A DNA stretch of 64,000 nt from assembly GCA_023143455.1 (NCBI GenBank), contig JAGLHT010000008.1, positions 1-64,000 of the forward strand, written 5' to 3'. Below, piece by piece: positions 52,647 through 62,839 of this stretch. Numbering within the stretch: the first letter of the stretch is position 1; each line of letters opens with the position of its first letter. The notes under the pieces are model-generated. The model was not told where the DNA came from. It searched no databases and saw only the letters and a list, made by a program, of their open reading frames with translations. Made by a program: the position numbers and the translations under genes. This stretch comes from Desulfobacterales bacterium. Its GTDB lineage: Bacteria > Desulfobacterota > Desulfobacteria > Desulfobacterales > Desulfobacteraceae.

Positions 52647-53699
52647 ATGAAAGTCATAAAAATTGATAAAAATAGCTGGACCAAAGGTATTGATAAGTCA
52701 AGGGAAGCATATAAACTTTTTGGTCCTGTAAAAGATAAAACAATAGTTATTTTTAAAGAACTTGAACAAGGAATGTTTCCTGAGATGGAATACACAGATT
52801 CTGTGTTATCAGCTAAATCTGTAATTTTTCCACAAACTGAAAAAATCCTTGGAGGATCTTTAGATGAATCTATAGAAGATCATCACATATTAAAACGACC
52901 TGACACCAACTATTCGCCTCGAGCAGTCCTTGGTATCAGACCATATGATGCAAAAGCCATCCAACTTGTCAAACTTAATTTTGATACTGAGGATTATCGT
53001 GATCCGTATTGGTGTGATGCATATGAAGCTACAACATTTATAGGGCTTGCCATTAATGAACCATCTGCTTTTGATTTTTCAACGCTAACTGACACTGGTC
53101 CATTTGGTGAAGAAGGTCTTGATATTTTGCTGGTTGATTGTAAAGAAGAGTATCTGGCAAAAGTCCTAACAGATAAGGGTGAAACATTCCTTAAAGCATC
53201 TGGATTTGAGGAATCAGCTAATACAAAGCCCTCATTAAAAACAATTAAGGCTCTTCAATCAAAAGCTGAAAAAGCCATCACTTCAAAGATAGATTCAAGT
53301 AAAATAAAAGACAAAACTATTTTGGAACTGTATGAAGCTCCTTTCTGGGATGATCTTGCATTTTCATGCATAAATTGTGGCACATGCACATATGTATGTC
53401 CGACCTGCTGGTGTTTTGATATTCAGGATGAAACCCGCGGTAAGACATGCTCAAGATTTAGAAACTGGGATACCTGTATGGACCCACTTTTTACAATGCA
53501 TGGTTCAGGACATAACCCAAGAGGTGAAAAAACTCAACGGGTAAGGCAAAGGTTTATGCACAAACTGAAATATTTCCTTGATAAATACGATAAGGGGATT
53601 ATGTGTGTTGGTTGTGGAAGATGTGTTAAACATTGCCCTGTTAATATTGATATTCGCGAGGTATGTAACACTATGAACTCTTATGAGAAACAAGAATAG
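52647..53699 (+). CDS. floxB: FloxB-like iron-sulfur protein
   Basis: A 350-residue subunit similar to the iron-sulfur partner of HydG/AsrB-type flavoproteins. The N-terminal half has FPQTEKILG and VLGIRPYDAKAI, shared with AsrA-like proteins. The C-terminal half has two 4Fe-4S motifs, CINCGTCTYVCPTCWC near 242 and CVGCGRCVKHCPVN near 322, and a DWDTCMD-like stretch between them. It lies directly before floxA and is intact. Confidence 0.86.
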   Translation: MKVIKIDKNSWTKGIDKSREAYKLFGPVKDKTIVIFKELEQGMFPEMEYTDSVLSAKSVIFPQTEKILGGSLDESIEDHHILKRPDTNYSPRAVLGIRPYDAKAIQLVKLNFDTEDYRDPYWCDAYEATTFIGLAINEPSAFDFSTLTDTGPFGEEGLDILLVDCKEEYLAKVLTDKGETFLKASGFEESANTKPSLKTIKALQSKAEKAITSKIDSSKIKDKTILELYEAPFWDDLAFSCINCGTCTYVCPTCWCFDIQDETRGKTCSRFRNWDTCMDPLFTMHGSGHNPRGEKTQRVRQRFMHKLKYFLDKYDKGIMCVGCGRCVKHCPVNIDIREVCNTMNSYEKQE

Positions 53700-53718
53700 C
53701 GAACAAAGGAGGAAACAC

Positions 53719-54564
53719 ATGGAAAACCCCTATTTGCCGTATCCGGTTCGCATTGATGATATTCAAATAGCTACAGAGGATAAATCCCTAAAAACATTTA
53801 AATTTGTATTTTTAAATGAAGGTGATGAAGAAAAATTTTCATACCACGCAGGGCAATTTGCTGAACTTTCAATTCCAGGTATAGGTGAAATCCCTATTGG
53901 TATAGCTTCTTCTCCCACTGAAAAAGGATTTGTCAAGTTTACTGTTTTTAAAACCGGAGTTGTAACTTCCTATCTTCATAATATGAAAGTTGGAGATATT
54001 ATGGGAATCAGGGGCCCTCTTGGCAACTGGTATCCCTGGGACCTACTTGAAAATAAAAATGTTGTGATTATTGGTGGTGGATTTGCATTTACAACTTTAA
54101 GATCATCTATCGTATATATGCTGAAAGAAGAAAATCGATCTAAATTTAAAAATATTGATGTTGTCTACGGTGCAAGATCCCCGGGAATGTTGCTTTACAG
54201 AGATGAGCTTTATGAATGGGAAAAGCGTGATGATATTAACATGCATATTACGGTTGACGGCACTGATGACCCGACCTGGAAATATAATACAGGTTTTGTT
54301 CCTACCATTGTTGAAGAAAAAGCACCAAAAGCTGATAAAGATTCATATGCTATTGTTTGCGGACCTCCTATCATGATTAAATTTACACAGCCTTCCCTGG
54401 AAAAATTGGGATATAAACCTGATCAGATTATAATGTCCCTTGAAAATAGAATGAAGTGTGGTATTGGAATGTGTGGGCGGTGTAATATTGGAAAAGAGCT
54501 TGTCTGTAAAGATGGTCCTGTATTTACTCTTGAGGAAATTAATAAGACTCCTAAAGAATACTAA
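53719..54564 (+). CDS. floxA: FloxA, FAD/NAD(H)-binding flavoprotein
   Basis: NADH-oxidising entry subunit, related to ferredoxin-NADP reductases and AsrB/PyrK. I start at the ATG at 53719, which has a good GGAGG site and overlaps nothing of functional value upstream. The frame is open to 53683, but that part overlaps floxB. The 281 residues have an FAD domain (PIGIASSP near 67), a nucleotide-binding domain (VVIIGGGFAFTTLR near 114, VYGAR) and a C-terminal 2Fe-2S site, MKCGIGMCGRCNIG. In Desulfovibrio, Flox takes electrons from NADH and splits them through HdrA to ferredoxin and a disulfide. Confidence 0.9.
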   Translation: MENPYLPYPVRIDDIQIATEDKSLKTFKFVFLNEGDEEKFSYHAGQFAELSIPGIGEIPIGIASSPTEKGFVKFTVFKTGVVTSYLHNMKVGDIMGIRGPLGNWYPWDLLENKNVVIIGGGFAFTTLRSSIVYMLKEENRSKFKNIDVVYGARSPGMLLYRDELYEWEKRDDINMHITVDGTDDPTWKYNTGFVPTIVEEKAPKADKDSYAIVCGPPIMIKFTQPSLEKLGYKPDQIIMSLENRMKCGIGMCGRCNIGKELVCKDGPVFTLEEINKTPKEY

Positions 54565-54583
54565 AATGTTTGAATAGATACGA

Positions 54584-54618
54584 CTCAACGCCATTTTGCA
54601 TTTCAAGGTGGTGTTGAG
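54584..54618 (+). terminator. Hairpin after the Hdr-Flox operon
   Basis: CTCAACGCCA (54584-54593) pairs with TGGTGTTGAG (54609-54618), ten pairs with one G-U. It is followed by AATAAAAAATTTT rather than a pure T-run, so it may be a weak terminator of the operon, 20 bases after the floxA stop. Confidence 0.5.
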
Positions 54619-54684
54619 CAGAATAAAAAATTTTCCAATTTCACTTTTCCCAGCTCCATAATTGCTCGGACTAAATCTAAGAAT

Positions 54685-55623
54685 ATGAAAAAAAAAATAC
54701 TTGTCATATGCGGTCCCACAGGAATAGGTAAGACAGGCTTTGCTATCAAACTTGCAAGCCTATTCTCAGGAGAAATTGTGGGTGCTGATTCCATGCAGAT
54801 CTATAAAAAAATGGATATTGGTACTGCTAAACCTGATATTGATGAACAAAAAATGGCAAGTCATCATTTAATTGATATTGTGGAGCCTGATGAGGATTTT
54901 GATGCAGGAAAATATATTGAATTTGCCGATAAAGCAATATCGGATATTTCTAAAAGAGGCAAATTGCCAATTGTAGCCGGAGGAACAGGGCTTTATATAA
55001 GAGCACTTCTTTATGGTCTTTTTCAATCCAGAAAATCTGATGCAGAGATTATTTTAAAACTTAATAAAGAGTTAGAAGAATTTGGGAACGATTACCTTTA
55101 TAAAAAACTTACAAAATTGGATCCATCCCTTGCAGAAAAACTTCATCCCAATGATTCTTTCAGAGTAATAAATGCCCTTGAAGTCTATGAAAGTACTGGC
55201 ATAGTAAAGTCAGTGCAGGTTAAAAAGCATGACTTTAAAGATGACCGATATTCTTCACTAAAGCTTGCTCTCTATTTGCCTAGAGAAATACTTTATGACA
55301 GAATTAATAAAAGAGTTGACAGAATGATGGAACAAGGGTTCTTAAATGAAGTAAAAGAACTCCTAAATATGGGGTACTCTAATAAATTAAAAGCAATGCA
55401 ATCTATTGGGTATAAGCATATTTGTGATTACTTTAATAATATCACGGATTATGATGAAACCCTTCGTTTTTTAAAACGTGATACAAGGCGATTTGCAAAA
55501 AGACAGTTTACCTGGTTTAAAAAAGAAAAAAATATTATCTGGCTAAAACCAACTGAAATTGAAAAAGCATCTCAATTGGTTGTAAATTTTTTAAAACCGG
55601 ATATCTGCCATAAGAAAATTTAA
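54685..55623 (+). CDS. miaA: tRNA dimethylallyltransferase
   Basis: Adds a dimethylallyl group to A37 of tRNAs that read UNN codons. The 312 residues show the P-loop GPTGIGKTGFA near residue 8, DSMQIYKKMDIGTAKP, HHLIDIVEPDEDFDAG, GGTGLYIRAL and the zinc/tRNA-binding tail TRRFAKRQFTWF. Spaced 120 bases from floxA and ahead of a terminator-like hairpin, it may be a separate unit. Confidence 0.96.
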   Translation: MKKKILVICGPTGIGKTGFAIKLASLFSGEIVGADSMQIYKKMDIGTAKPDIDEQKMASHHLIDIVEPDEDFDAGKYIEFADKAISDISKRGKLPIVAGGTGLYIRALLYGLFQSRKSDAEIILKLNKELEEFGNDYLYKKLTKLDPSLAEKLHPNDSFRVINALEVYESTGIVKSVQVKKHDFKDDRYSSLKLALYLPREILYDRINKRVDRMMEQGFLNEVKELLNMGYSNKLKAMQSIGYKHICDYFNNITDYDETLRFLKRDTRRFAKRQFTWFKKEKNIIWLKPTEIEKASQLVVNFLKPDICHKKI

Positions 55624-55631
55624 CATAAAAT

Positions 55632-55668
55632 ATTATAAATTTTGATGCATTGGTTTAACCCATACTGC
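55632..55668 (+). repeat. 37-base dispersed repeat, copy 2
   Basis: Matches the reverse complement of 43398-43434 with two differences. It starts 8 bases after the miaA stop. No coding sequence is attached to this copy. Confidence 0.8.
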
Positions 55669-55712
55669 ATCTGTCTTGGTACCCTAAACTATTCCAAGCT
55701 CAAAATATAGGG

Positions 55713-55735
55713 GTAGATTTTAATTAAAAATCAAC
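55713..55735. terminator. Possible bidirectional terminator between miaA and the histidine kinase
   Basis: GTAGATTTT (55713-55721) faces AAAATCAAC (55727-55735) around a 5-base loop, eight of nine pairs. It overlaps the kinase stop codon. On the plus strand CTTTTCCCCC follows; the T-run is short. Only tentative. Confidence 0.4.
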
Positions 55736-58367
55736 TTTTCCCCCTATCCAATACTTTTCTGACTATTGTTGCCAGATCGTTTTTGGAGAATGGCTTTTGA
55801 ATTAAGTGACCCCCCTTGTCCAGGACTCCGTGATTTACGATGACATTGGACGTATATCCAGACATGAATATGCACTTGAGCTCAGGGGAAAAGGATTGCA
55901 GTTGCTCTGATAGTTCACGTCCGTTCATTTCGGGCATTATCACGTCTGTGACTAGTAGATGAATTTCACCTGTATGCTCCTTGGCCAGCCTCATAGCCCC
56001 TTTTGGTGTGCCTGCGATCAAAACGATGTAATTCAGTCCTTCGAGGGTTTTCTGAGCAAGTTTCAGGATTGGTAGATCATCCTCCACCAGCAAGATTGTC
56101 TCACCGCGGCCTTGCGGGATTTCTGTCGTGCTTTCCCTCTGGATTTCGACAGCTTTGCCCTCATGCCGTGGCAGATAAATTTTGATGGTCGTTCCTTTAT
56201 CCGGTTCGCTGTAGACATTTATAAATCCCTTGTTCTGTTTGACGATGCCGTAGACTGTGGCCAACCCAAGACCAGTGCCCTTATCTACATCTTTTGTGGT
56301 GAAAAATGGTTCAAAAATGTTCTTCAGTATTTCCTTGTCCATGCCGCAGCCATTGTCACTTACGGTCAGCAGAACAAACTCACCGGGAATAAAACCTGTG
56401 TGGTCGGCACAATAGGCTTCATCCAAGACCATGATGTCCGTTTCGATGGTGACCTTGCCAACTCCTGCGATGGCGTCCCGGGCGTTGACACACAGGTTGG
56501 CCATGATCTGGTCGATCTGGGAGGGGTCTATTTTGACGGACCAAAGGTTTTTTCCTGGAAGCCAGGCAAGATCAATGTCCTCGCCGATAAGGCGCCGAAG
56601 CATTTTAAACATATTTTCCACATTCTTGTTCAGGTCAAGTACCTTGGGAGCGATGGCCTGCTTTCTGGCAAAGGCCAACAGTTGTCGGGTAACATCTGCT
56701 GCACGTCCAGCAGCCTTGAGAACTTCATTGAGGTTGGCATACAATGACCCTGTTGGATCTGCATCAGTCATGATCATTTCCGTGTAACCCATGATCACAC
56801 TGAGCGCATTGTTATGGTCATGAGCCACCCCGCCTGCAAGGCGCCCCACAGATTCCATCTTCTGGGCTTGTCGGAGCTGCTCCTCTATATTCCTTTGGCT
56901 GCTGATGTCACGGGAAACGGCAAGCAGTTGTTTAACTTCTCCATATTCATCGCAGATAGGGGTGATGATAATATCCCACCATTTTTTCATGCCCTTTTCT
57001 GTTGGGTAAAAGCCATGGAAGTGACCTTTACGCCCATCTTTGGCCATTGAAACGGCATCAAGGGCTGCTTTGTGGTCTGGGCCTTTCCAAAAATCAGTCC
57101 AGGATTGGTTCAGGTAAAGCCCGATATCCTCAATTTCCAGCAGTTTCTGTCCGCCCGCGTTCATAAATTCCAGTCGTCCATCAAGGTCCAGTATTTTTAT
57201 GCAATCATTGCTGCTCTCAATAATGCTTTTATTAAATTCTTCACTCTTCAGTAGGTTCTCCTGCATGCGCTGGCGCTCGGTGATGTCCATGCCCTGGGCA
57301 ATTGTGGCAATGACGGTAACGCCGTCCTCAGCATAAATATTAGCTGAGTTCCAGAGTACTGTCCGCACAGCACCACCTTTGCAAAGAATCAAAATTTCCT
57401 CCGACTTCCAGTATTCACCATCCAAAGTACCTGAAATCTTGTGTAGTGATTCGTCTTTGCTTGATTCAGGAAAGAGCATGTGCAGTTCCTGACCGATGAC
57501 TTCATCGGCAGTACGACCAGTGAGGTATTCAAAAGCACAGTTAAATCGAGTAATCCTGGTTGTCGGGTCCCAGACAATAATAGGCGCATTGGCATAGTTG
57601 AAAAGATTGTCCAGGTAGTTGCGTGTATTTATCAATGCCTTCTCCGCTTGCCGGTACTCAGTGATATCACGCCCAAAACTGACGGTGCCAATAATGTTAC
57701 CTGCTTTCGTGATAGGGGCAGTATTGACGGAGAGAACGAGAAGGTCTTCGTCCTTTTTTTTCATCCGTACTTCGTATTGCTGGGGCGTTCCTTTCAAAGT
57801 TTCACGGAAGGCGTTACGCACATTCGGCAAGTCTTCTTCAAGAACGAGCGGAACAAATGATTTGCCCTCCCAATTCTCAAGTCGGATGCCGACTAATTCT
57901 TCAGAACGCTTGTTAAAGAAAGTAAAATTACCACCTGTGTCCAATGTCCAAATCATGTCATTTGACTGTTCAAGCATAATCCGATATTTCTCTTCCGACA
58001 GAATCAGTTCCTTTGTGTTTTTTGCAAGCCTTTCACTTGACAGAGAAATAACAACACCAATAACGATAAATATGACCGCTCGGAAATAATCCACAAGGAT
58101 TGGAGCATGCACTATACTATCGTTAAAGAAAAAAAAATGAGTTAAAAGGAACATGGCTGAAAACACTGGCACAGCTAAGCCTTTTATTCCCCACCAAAAT
58201 GATGCCAAAACAATTGGAATATAATATAGATGAGTAACCATCACGTGGGTGTTAAGTCTTTGATGGAAATAGCAGGTAAGCAGGACGCAACCAACTAAAA
58301 GGAGAGCTATTAGAGCAATTTTACCCTTTTCTTTTTGGCTTTCAAATTTTGATTTTATCATATTCAC
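55731..58367 (-). CDS. Hybrid histidine kinase with PAS domains and receiver
   Basis: A membrane sensor of 878 residues. The N-terminus has about four helices (20-120). Three PAS-type domains follow (about 128-245, 248-370 and 378-500, the last two with PAC-like ends). The HisKA box [18 protein letters not shown] is near 520, with an unusual His in the D-x-N-N place normally occupied by Phe. The HATPase carries [17 protein letters not shown] and [13 protein letters not shown]-terminal receiver has phospho-acceptor [13 protein letters not shown] near 808 and QKPFS. The DNA is visibly richer in G+C than its neighbours (58 percent in the line 56101-56160). No output regulator lies next to it, so the partner is unknown. 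Acquisition by transfer is likely. Confidence 0.93.
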   Translation of the reverse strand: MNMIKSKFESQKEKGKIALIALLLVGCVLLTCYFHQRLNTHVMVTHLYYIPIVLASFWWGIKGLAVPVFSAMFLLTHFFFFNDSIVHAPILVDYFRAVIFIVIGVVISLSSERLAKNTKELILSEEKYRIMLEQSNDMIWTLDTGGNFTFFNKRSEELVGIRLENWEGKSFVPLVLEEDLPNVRNAFRETLKGTPQQYEVRMKKKDEDLLVLSVNTAPITKAGNIIGTVSFGRDITEYRQAEKALINTRNYLDNLFNYANAPIIVWDPTTRITRFNCAFEYLTGRTADEVIGQELHMLFPESSKDESLHKISGTLDGEYWKSEEILILCKGGAVRTVLWNSANIYAEDGVTVIATIAQGMDITERQRMQENLLKSEEFNKSIIESSNDCIKILDLDGRLEFMNAGGQKLLEIEDIGLYLNQSWTDFWKGPDHKAALDAVSMAKDGRKGHFHGFYPTEKGMKKWWDIIITPICDEYGEVKQLLAVSRDISSQRNIEEQLRQAQKMESVGRLAGGVAHDHNNALSVIMGYTEMIMTDADPTGSLYANLNEVLKAAGRAADVTRQLLAFARKQAIAPKVLDLNKNVENMFKMLRRLIGEDIDLAWLPGKNLWSVKIDPSQIDQIMANLCVNARDAIAGVGKVTIETDIMVLDEAYCADHTGFIPGEFVLLTVSDNGCGMDKEILKNIFEPFFTTKDVDKGTGLGLATVYGIVKQNKGFINVYSEPDKGTTIKIYLPRHEGKAVEIQRESTTEIPQGRGETILLVEDDLPILKLAQKTLEGLNYIVLIAGTPKGAMRLAKEHTGEIHLLVTDVIMPEMNGRELSEQLQSFSPELKCIFMSGYTSNVIVNHGVLDKGGHLIQKPFSKNDLATIVRKVLDRGKS

Positions 58368-58824
58368 CTTCTGTCGTGATTTTTACACAAAATCCTTTAC
58401 CATCAGAATATCTTTATTTAAGAGCTATAGCATAGATTCCCAAACCAAGTTTTTCAGAAGTTTTCATGATCAATAATTTACACAAAACCTGTTTAACCAT
58501 ATACTAATAGACGGTTGTTGTATATAGGGAAACCATGACGCTTTCTGTGGGGGAGAGCTGTACAAAATGGGAGATTTATATAAAAATCAGAATTATTCGT
58601 GGTCACACCATGGCGTATGTCAAACACCACCAGAATTTGTATAACCTATACGCATAATTGTATTGGCTTTATACAATCAATATAAATAATTCAATTTAAT
58701 TGCTGAATATGATTCACCGAGAATTGCTGTTTTTAAAATGATATCTTTGACTTATTTCAATAATTTATATATCCTCTTAATTTTATAAATTACTAATTAC
58801 TTACTTAAAAAGAATTTAATTATT
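58368..58824. other. 457-base intergenic region between divergent genes
   Basis: This is the shared upstream region of the kinase (minus) and the LpoA-like gene (plus). Base composition shifts from mixed near 58500-58650 to very AT-rich near the LpoA-like start. A TTGACT at 58747-58752 with TATCCT at 58770-58775 is a weak promoter candidate for the plus-strand gene. I see no gene, repeat or structured RNA. Confidence 0.5.
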
Positions 58825-60471
58825 ATGAAAAGCAAAGTTTTCCAAAAAAAGAGTTTATTCCTCCTTTTTCTTATAATATTTTCAATTTTTTTATTGTCTT
58901 CCTGTGCAACGAAAAAGCTTGAAAAACCTATTATAGATGGTAAGCCAACGGAAATTCCAATTTCTGAACAAGATATTTTTGATCGAGATGACATAGATTG
59001 GTCTGATCAGGAACAGCAGGCAGTACTTTATAAAATATTAATGCAAGAGGCTGAAAAATTTTTATTTGAAGGAGAAATCAAAAAAACATTTGCTGCTTAT
59101 AATCGAGGTTTAAGTATAGCCACGTTTGCTCAAAGACCCATAATTATAGACAAAATTAATCAGCTTTTCCCCAATGTAAATATTTTATTGCTTGAAGAAT
59201 TATATGAGATGGATAAGTTTACTGCAATTGAACCCTATCTTATGTATCAGATCGGCTTGAATTATATAATGATAAAAAATTTTACTAAAGCAAAACAAAT
59301 TTTTTCATCTTTTGAAAAGAAATATCCATTCCATGAACATTATGTGGAAATATGCGAATTGTTGAAACTTGCAAAAGAGAATATGTTTAACAAAGATATT
59401 ATTGGTTGCCTTCTTCCTTTGTCAGGGAAATACAAAGAATTTGGTCAAAAAGCTTTGAGCGGAATTGAGCTTGCTTTGAAGGATTTCCAGGAAAAATATA
59501 ATAAAAAATTGGTCATTTTAATTCAAGATACTGGCGGGGAAAAGGAAAGAGCTGTTGAGGTAGCACAAGAACTTTGTGACAAAAGAGTTTCTTCAATAAT
59601 AGGACCAATGGTCACTGCTGTATCTGCGGGTAAAATTGCTGAAATAAATGAAACACCCATGATTGCAATGACCCAGAAAAAATTGAACCTTTTAGAAGAA
59701 AAATATCTTTTTTCAAATTTTTTAACCCCCGAACTTCAAACAAAGGCACTAGTATCTTATGCTTTTGCTGATCTTAATGTTAAAAAATTTGCAATTTTAT
59801 ATCCAAAAGATAGGTATGGGGAAAAATATATGAATCTTTTTTGGGATATGGTTGAAGAAGTAGGTGGAGAAATAAGAGCTGTTGAATCATATGATCCCAA
59901 AGATACGGATTTTGCTAAACCTTTAAAGAAAATTTCCGGTGAGTATTATCTTGATAAATCTGATTTAGGAAACAAAGAAAAAGACAAAAAAAAAGAAATT
60001 GATTTTAAGGCAATATTTATTCCAGATTCTTCAACCAACATTGCTCAGATTCTTCCTCAGCTTGTATATAATGATATAAAAGATGTCTATCTGCTTGGCA
60101 CTAAATTATGGCATCACCAGAATCTGATTCAAGATGCTACTGGATATAATAAGGGTTCTGTAATAATGGAAGGATATTTTTCTGAGAGTAAAAATAAGCG
60201 TGTAAAAAAGTTCTCAAAGAATTTTACTGATTTATATGGTTATGAGCCTGCATTTATTGAGGCAATAGCATATGATACAGCTTCAATACTATTTGAAATA
60301 CTTGGTAATGGCGAAGTAAACACAAAAGAAGAGTTAAGAAATCAAATTGCAAGTAATAAAGTGTTTGATGGCGTTACCGGGAAAACCTTTTTTGATGAAA
60401 AAGGAGACCTTCACAAAGATCTATACTATTTAACCATTCAAAACAGAAAATTTGTCGAAATTAAACGTTAG
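58825..60471 (+). CDS. LpoA-like lipoprotein with periplasmic-binding fold
   Basis: A 548-residue lipoprotein: signal segment with lipobox LLSSCATKK (Cys near 27). A helical TPR-like region (about 60-190) is followed by a type I periplasmic-binding fold (about 192-548) of the branched-chain amino-acid-binding/LpoA kind (GCLLPLSGKYKEFGQKALSGIEL; IIGPMVTAVSAG; LYPKDRYGEKYM). LpoA in E. coli activates the peptidoglycan synthase PBP1A from the outer membrane; the same two-part layout supports that role here, though amino-acid sensing cannot be excluded. It converges with pfk, overlapping it by 4 bases. Confidence 0.82.
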   Translation: MKSKVFQKKSLFLLFLIIFSIFLLSSCATKKLEKPIIDGKPTEIPISEQDIFDRDDIDWSDQEQQAVLYKILMQEAEKFLFEGEIKKTFAAYNRGLSIATFAQRPIIIDKINQLFPNVNILLLEELYEMDKFTAIEPYLMYQIGLNYIMIKNFTKAKQIFSSFEKKYPFHEHYVEICELLKLAKENMFNKDIIGCLLPLSGKYKEFGQKALSGIELALKDFQEKYNKKLVILIQDTGGEKERAVEVAQELCDKRVSSIIGPMVTAVSAGKIAEINETPMIAMTQKKLNLLEEKYLFSNFLTPELQTKALVSYAFADLNVKKFAILYPKDRYGEKYMNLFWDMVEEVGGEIRAVESYDPKDTDFAKPLKKISGEYYLDKSDLGNKEKDKKKEIDFKAIFIPDSSTNIAQILPQLVYNDIKDVYLLGTKLWHHQNLIQDATGYNKGSVIMEGYFSESKNKRVKKFSKNFTDLYGYEPAFIEAIAYDTASILFEILGNGEVNTKEELRNQIASNKVFDGVTGKTFFDEKGDLHKDLYYLTIQNRKFVEIKR

Positions 60472-61787
60472 AAAAAGTCTTCCTGACCAGTTGCTTCAAG
60501 AACTGACTGCCATAACCTTCCCTGGGGGTCTATACTTTTTCTTTTTCCTGCTGATGCATCCATTGGTATATGAACATAATGATTATTCCAAAAACTAATC
60601 AGAAGTTTAGTTTTTCCAGCCATGCCAGCATGAACAGCATCTCTGCCAAGAAGACCGCAAAACACACTGTCATTTGCATTGGCAGGAAGGCTTCTTATCA
60701 TATAACTGGGGTCAATATACTTCAGTGATATAGTTGTTTTCTTTTTTTTGAACCATTTCTCTATTTCATCTTTTAAAAATATTCCAATATCATTCAGTTT
60801 TAAATTTCCCGAAGCATCGTATTCTTTTTTTTGATTTTTAAAGAAGCTTTGACCTGCACCTTCGGCAGTGATTATTACAGCATGCTTGCTCGTTTGAATT
60901 CTATTCTCCACGGCCGCAAGAAAGCCGTTTGGTCCATAAAGATCGATATCAATTTCAGGTATAAGTACAAAATTTGCATCTTGTTGTGCAAGTGCGGTGG
61001 TCGCAGCAAGAAAGCCTGAGTGTCTCCCCATGAGTTTAATCAAACCTACACCGTTTGGATAAGCTTCTGCTTCATTATGCGCACCCTTTATTGCATCAGT
61101 TGCAATATCAACTGCAGTGTCAAAGCCAAAGGATCTTGATACTAAATGAATGTCATTATCAATGGTTTTAGGGATTCCTATAATGCTGATTTTAAGTTTT
61201 CGTTTTAATACTTCTTCAGAGATTTTTTTTGCTGCCATAAGTGTGCCATCTCCCCCCACCATAAAAAGAATGCCGATATTCATCCTTTCAAGGCAGTCAA
61301 CAATAAGAGGAATATCTTGAGAACCTCGTGAAGAGCCAAGAATAGTACCGCCTCTATCTTGAATACCAGCTACTGATTTGGGGTTAAGGTCTACTAGTTC
61401 ATGTCCGTATTTTGGTATAAACCCTTCAAGTCCATGTCTTATTCCATAAATATTTTTAGCATTATAATTGTGAAAAAGTTCAAGAACTACAGCGCGAATT
61501 ATGTCATTTAAGCCTGGGCATAGCCCACCACAGGTGGTAATGGCACATTTTACTTTACTTGGATCAAAATAGATTTTTTCTCTAGGACCTGCAAGTTCAA
61601 AGCCCTGCATTTTACCTTCAGGTGTTAGGTCAAAAATCAAATGATCAGTTTTTATATTAACAAGAATTTTATCTTTATCTGAAATAAATCTTTTACTAAA
61701 TTTACTGGTAGTTTTTTTTTTAATAGGAGAGTCAATTTTAGCTGGACCTAAAGTTTGTATTTCAGTGTTTAAATCATTGCGGCTCAT
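60468..61787 (-). CDS. 6-phosphofructokinase, TP0108-like ATP type
   Basis: Phosphorylates fructose 6-phosphate in glycolysis. The 439 residues have GGLCPGLNDIIRA, GGSRGSQ-type ILGSSRGSQD, MVGGDGTLMAAK and GIPKTIDNDIH. Gly in the GGDGT position, instead of Asp, points to ATP rather than pyrophosphate as donor, while the Lys in PKTIDND is shared with pyrophosphate enzymes; this pair is typical of the TP0108 group. The length, longer than the 320-residue E. coli enzyme, fits this group. It is followed upstream by kdsD with a 4-base overlap. Confidence 0.88.
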   Translation of the reverse strand: MSRNDLNTEIQTLGPAKIDSPIKKKTTSKFSKRFISDKDKILVNIKTDHLIFDLTPEGKMQGFELAGPREKIYFDPSKVKCAITTCGGLCPGLNDIIRAVVLELFHNYNAKNIYGIRHGLEGFIPKYGHELVDLNPKSVAGIQDRGGTILGSSRGSQDIPLIVDCLERMNIGILFMVGGDGTLMAAKKISEEVLKRKLKISIIGIPKTIDNDIHLVSRSFGFDTAVDIATDAIKGAHNEAEAYPNGVGLIKLMGRHSGFLAATTALAQQDANFVLIPEIDIDLYGPNGFLAAVENRIQTSKHAVIITAEGAGQSFFKNQKKEYDASGNLKLNDIGIFLKDEIEKWFKKKKTTISLKYIDPSYMIRSLPANANDSVFCGLLGRDAVHAGMAGKTKLLISFWNNHYVHIPMDASAGKRKSIDPQGRLWQSVLEATGQEDFF

Positions 61788-62764
61788 CTTACACCTCCAT
61801 TGAATTTAAAAGCACCTTTCCCAAGAATGTCATGTAAATGAAGGATTCCTTCAAGTTTATTTTTGGAGTCTACAACAGGCAATACAGTTATCAGGAATTT
61901 TTCCATGATGTATAGAGCTTCATGTAAATATGAATCAGCAGATACTGATTGAGGAGATTTTGTCATGATGGAGTCAACTCTTGTATCAGTGTCTATAGCA
62001 TTGGTAGCTATACTATGCCTTATATCACCATCAGTAATAATACCTGCAAGGGTTTGATCATTATTACAAATTAACACAGCACCAAGTTTATATTTTTCTA
62101 TTTCTAAAATTGCTTTGTTCATTGAGGCCCCCTTGCTGACAACGGGGGATTCAGACAAAGGGAACATAATCTCACAGACTCTGGATGCAAGCCTTTGCCC
62201 AAGCGCTCCCCCGGGGTGTGATTTTTCGAAATCTTTTTCCTGAAATTTTTTCTTATTGATAAGAGTAACAGCAAGTGCATCTCCCATTGATAGCTGAGCT
62301 GTAGTGCTTGAAGTTGGAGCAAGACCGAGCGGACATGCTTCCTTTGCAACTCCAGTATCAATTACAATATCACAAAGGGTTGCCATTGTTGAATTTGTAT
62401 TGCCTGTAAAAGCAATAAGTTTACAATTAAGATCTTTTATAGAGGGGATGAATCTGTTTAATTCTTCTGTTTCTCCACTGTTTGATATAACAATGATTAT
62501 GTCATCTTTAGTAACAATTCCTAAATCTCCATGCATTGCTTCTACTGGATGAAGAAATATTGAGTTGGTACCTGTGCTTGTAAGGGTTGCAACAATTTTT
62601 TTTCCAATAAGGCCAGATTTTCCGATACCTGAAATAATTACTCTTCCAGTTGAGGAATAAATAAGTTCAACCATTTTTTCAAAAGAAGAATCGATTTTTT
62701 CAATTAAATCAAGAATACTTTGGGCTTCAATTCTTAAAACATTTATTGCATCTTCTATAATCAT
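61784..62764 (-). CDS. kdsD: Arabinose-5-phosphate isomerase
   Basis: Interconverts ribulose 5-phosphate and arabinose 5-phosphate, the first step towards KDO for lipopolysaccharide. The 326 residues have an N-terminal SIS domain (about 30-190; VIISGIGKSGLIGKK, SIFLHPVEAMHGDLG, VISNSGETEEL) and two C-terminal CBS domains (about 205-320). Presence of this gene fits a Gram-negative envelope with lipopolysaccharide. It overlaps the pfk start by 4 bases. Confidence 0.95.
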   Translation of the reverse strand: MIIEDAINVLRIEAQSILDLIEKIDSSFEKMVELIYSSTGRVIISGIGKSGLIGKKIVATLTSTGTNSIFLHPVEAMHGDLGIVTKDDIIIVISNSGETEELNRFIPSIKDLNCKLIAFTGNTNSTMATLCDIVIDTGVAKEACPLGLAPTSSTTAQLSMGDALAVTLINKKKFQEKDFEKSHPGGALGQRLASRVCEIMFPLSESPVVSKGASMNKAILEIEKYKLGAVLICNNDQTLAGIITDGDIRHSIATNAIDTDTRVDSIMTKSPQSVSADSYLHEALYIMEKFLITVLPVVDSKNKLEGILHLHDILGKGAFKFNGGVR

Positions 62765-62839
62765 AATTTGAATACACTGATAAATAGTTTATGTAAAATA
62801 AAAATTAAGTATATCACTATTAATTGCATTTTTAAAAGC

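Noticed and set aside
56003-57860. Long plus-strand open frames opposite the histidine kinase
   Set aside because: They are shadows produced by the higher G+C coding strand; no recognisable protein features or start signals.
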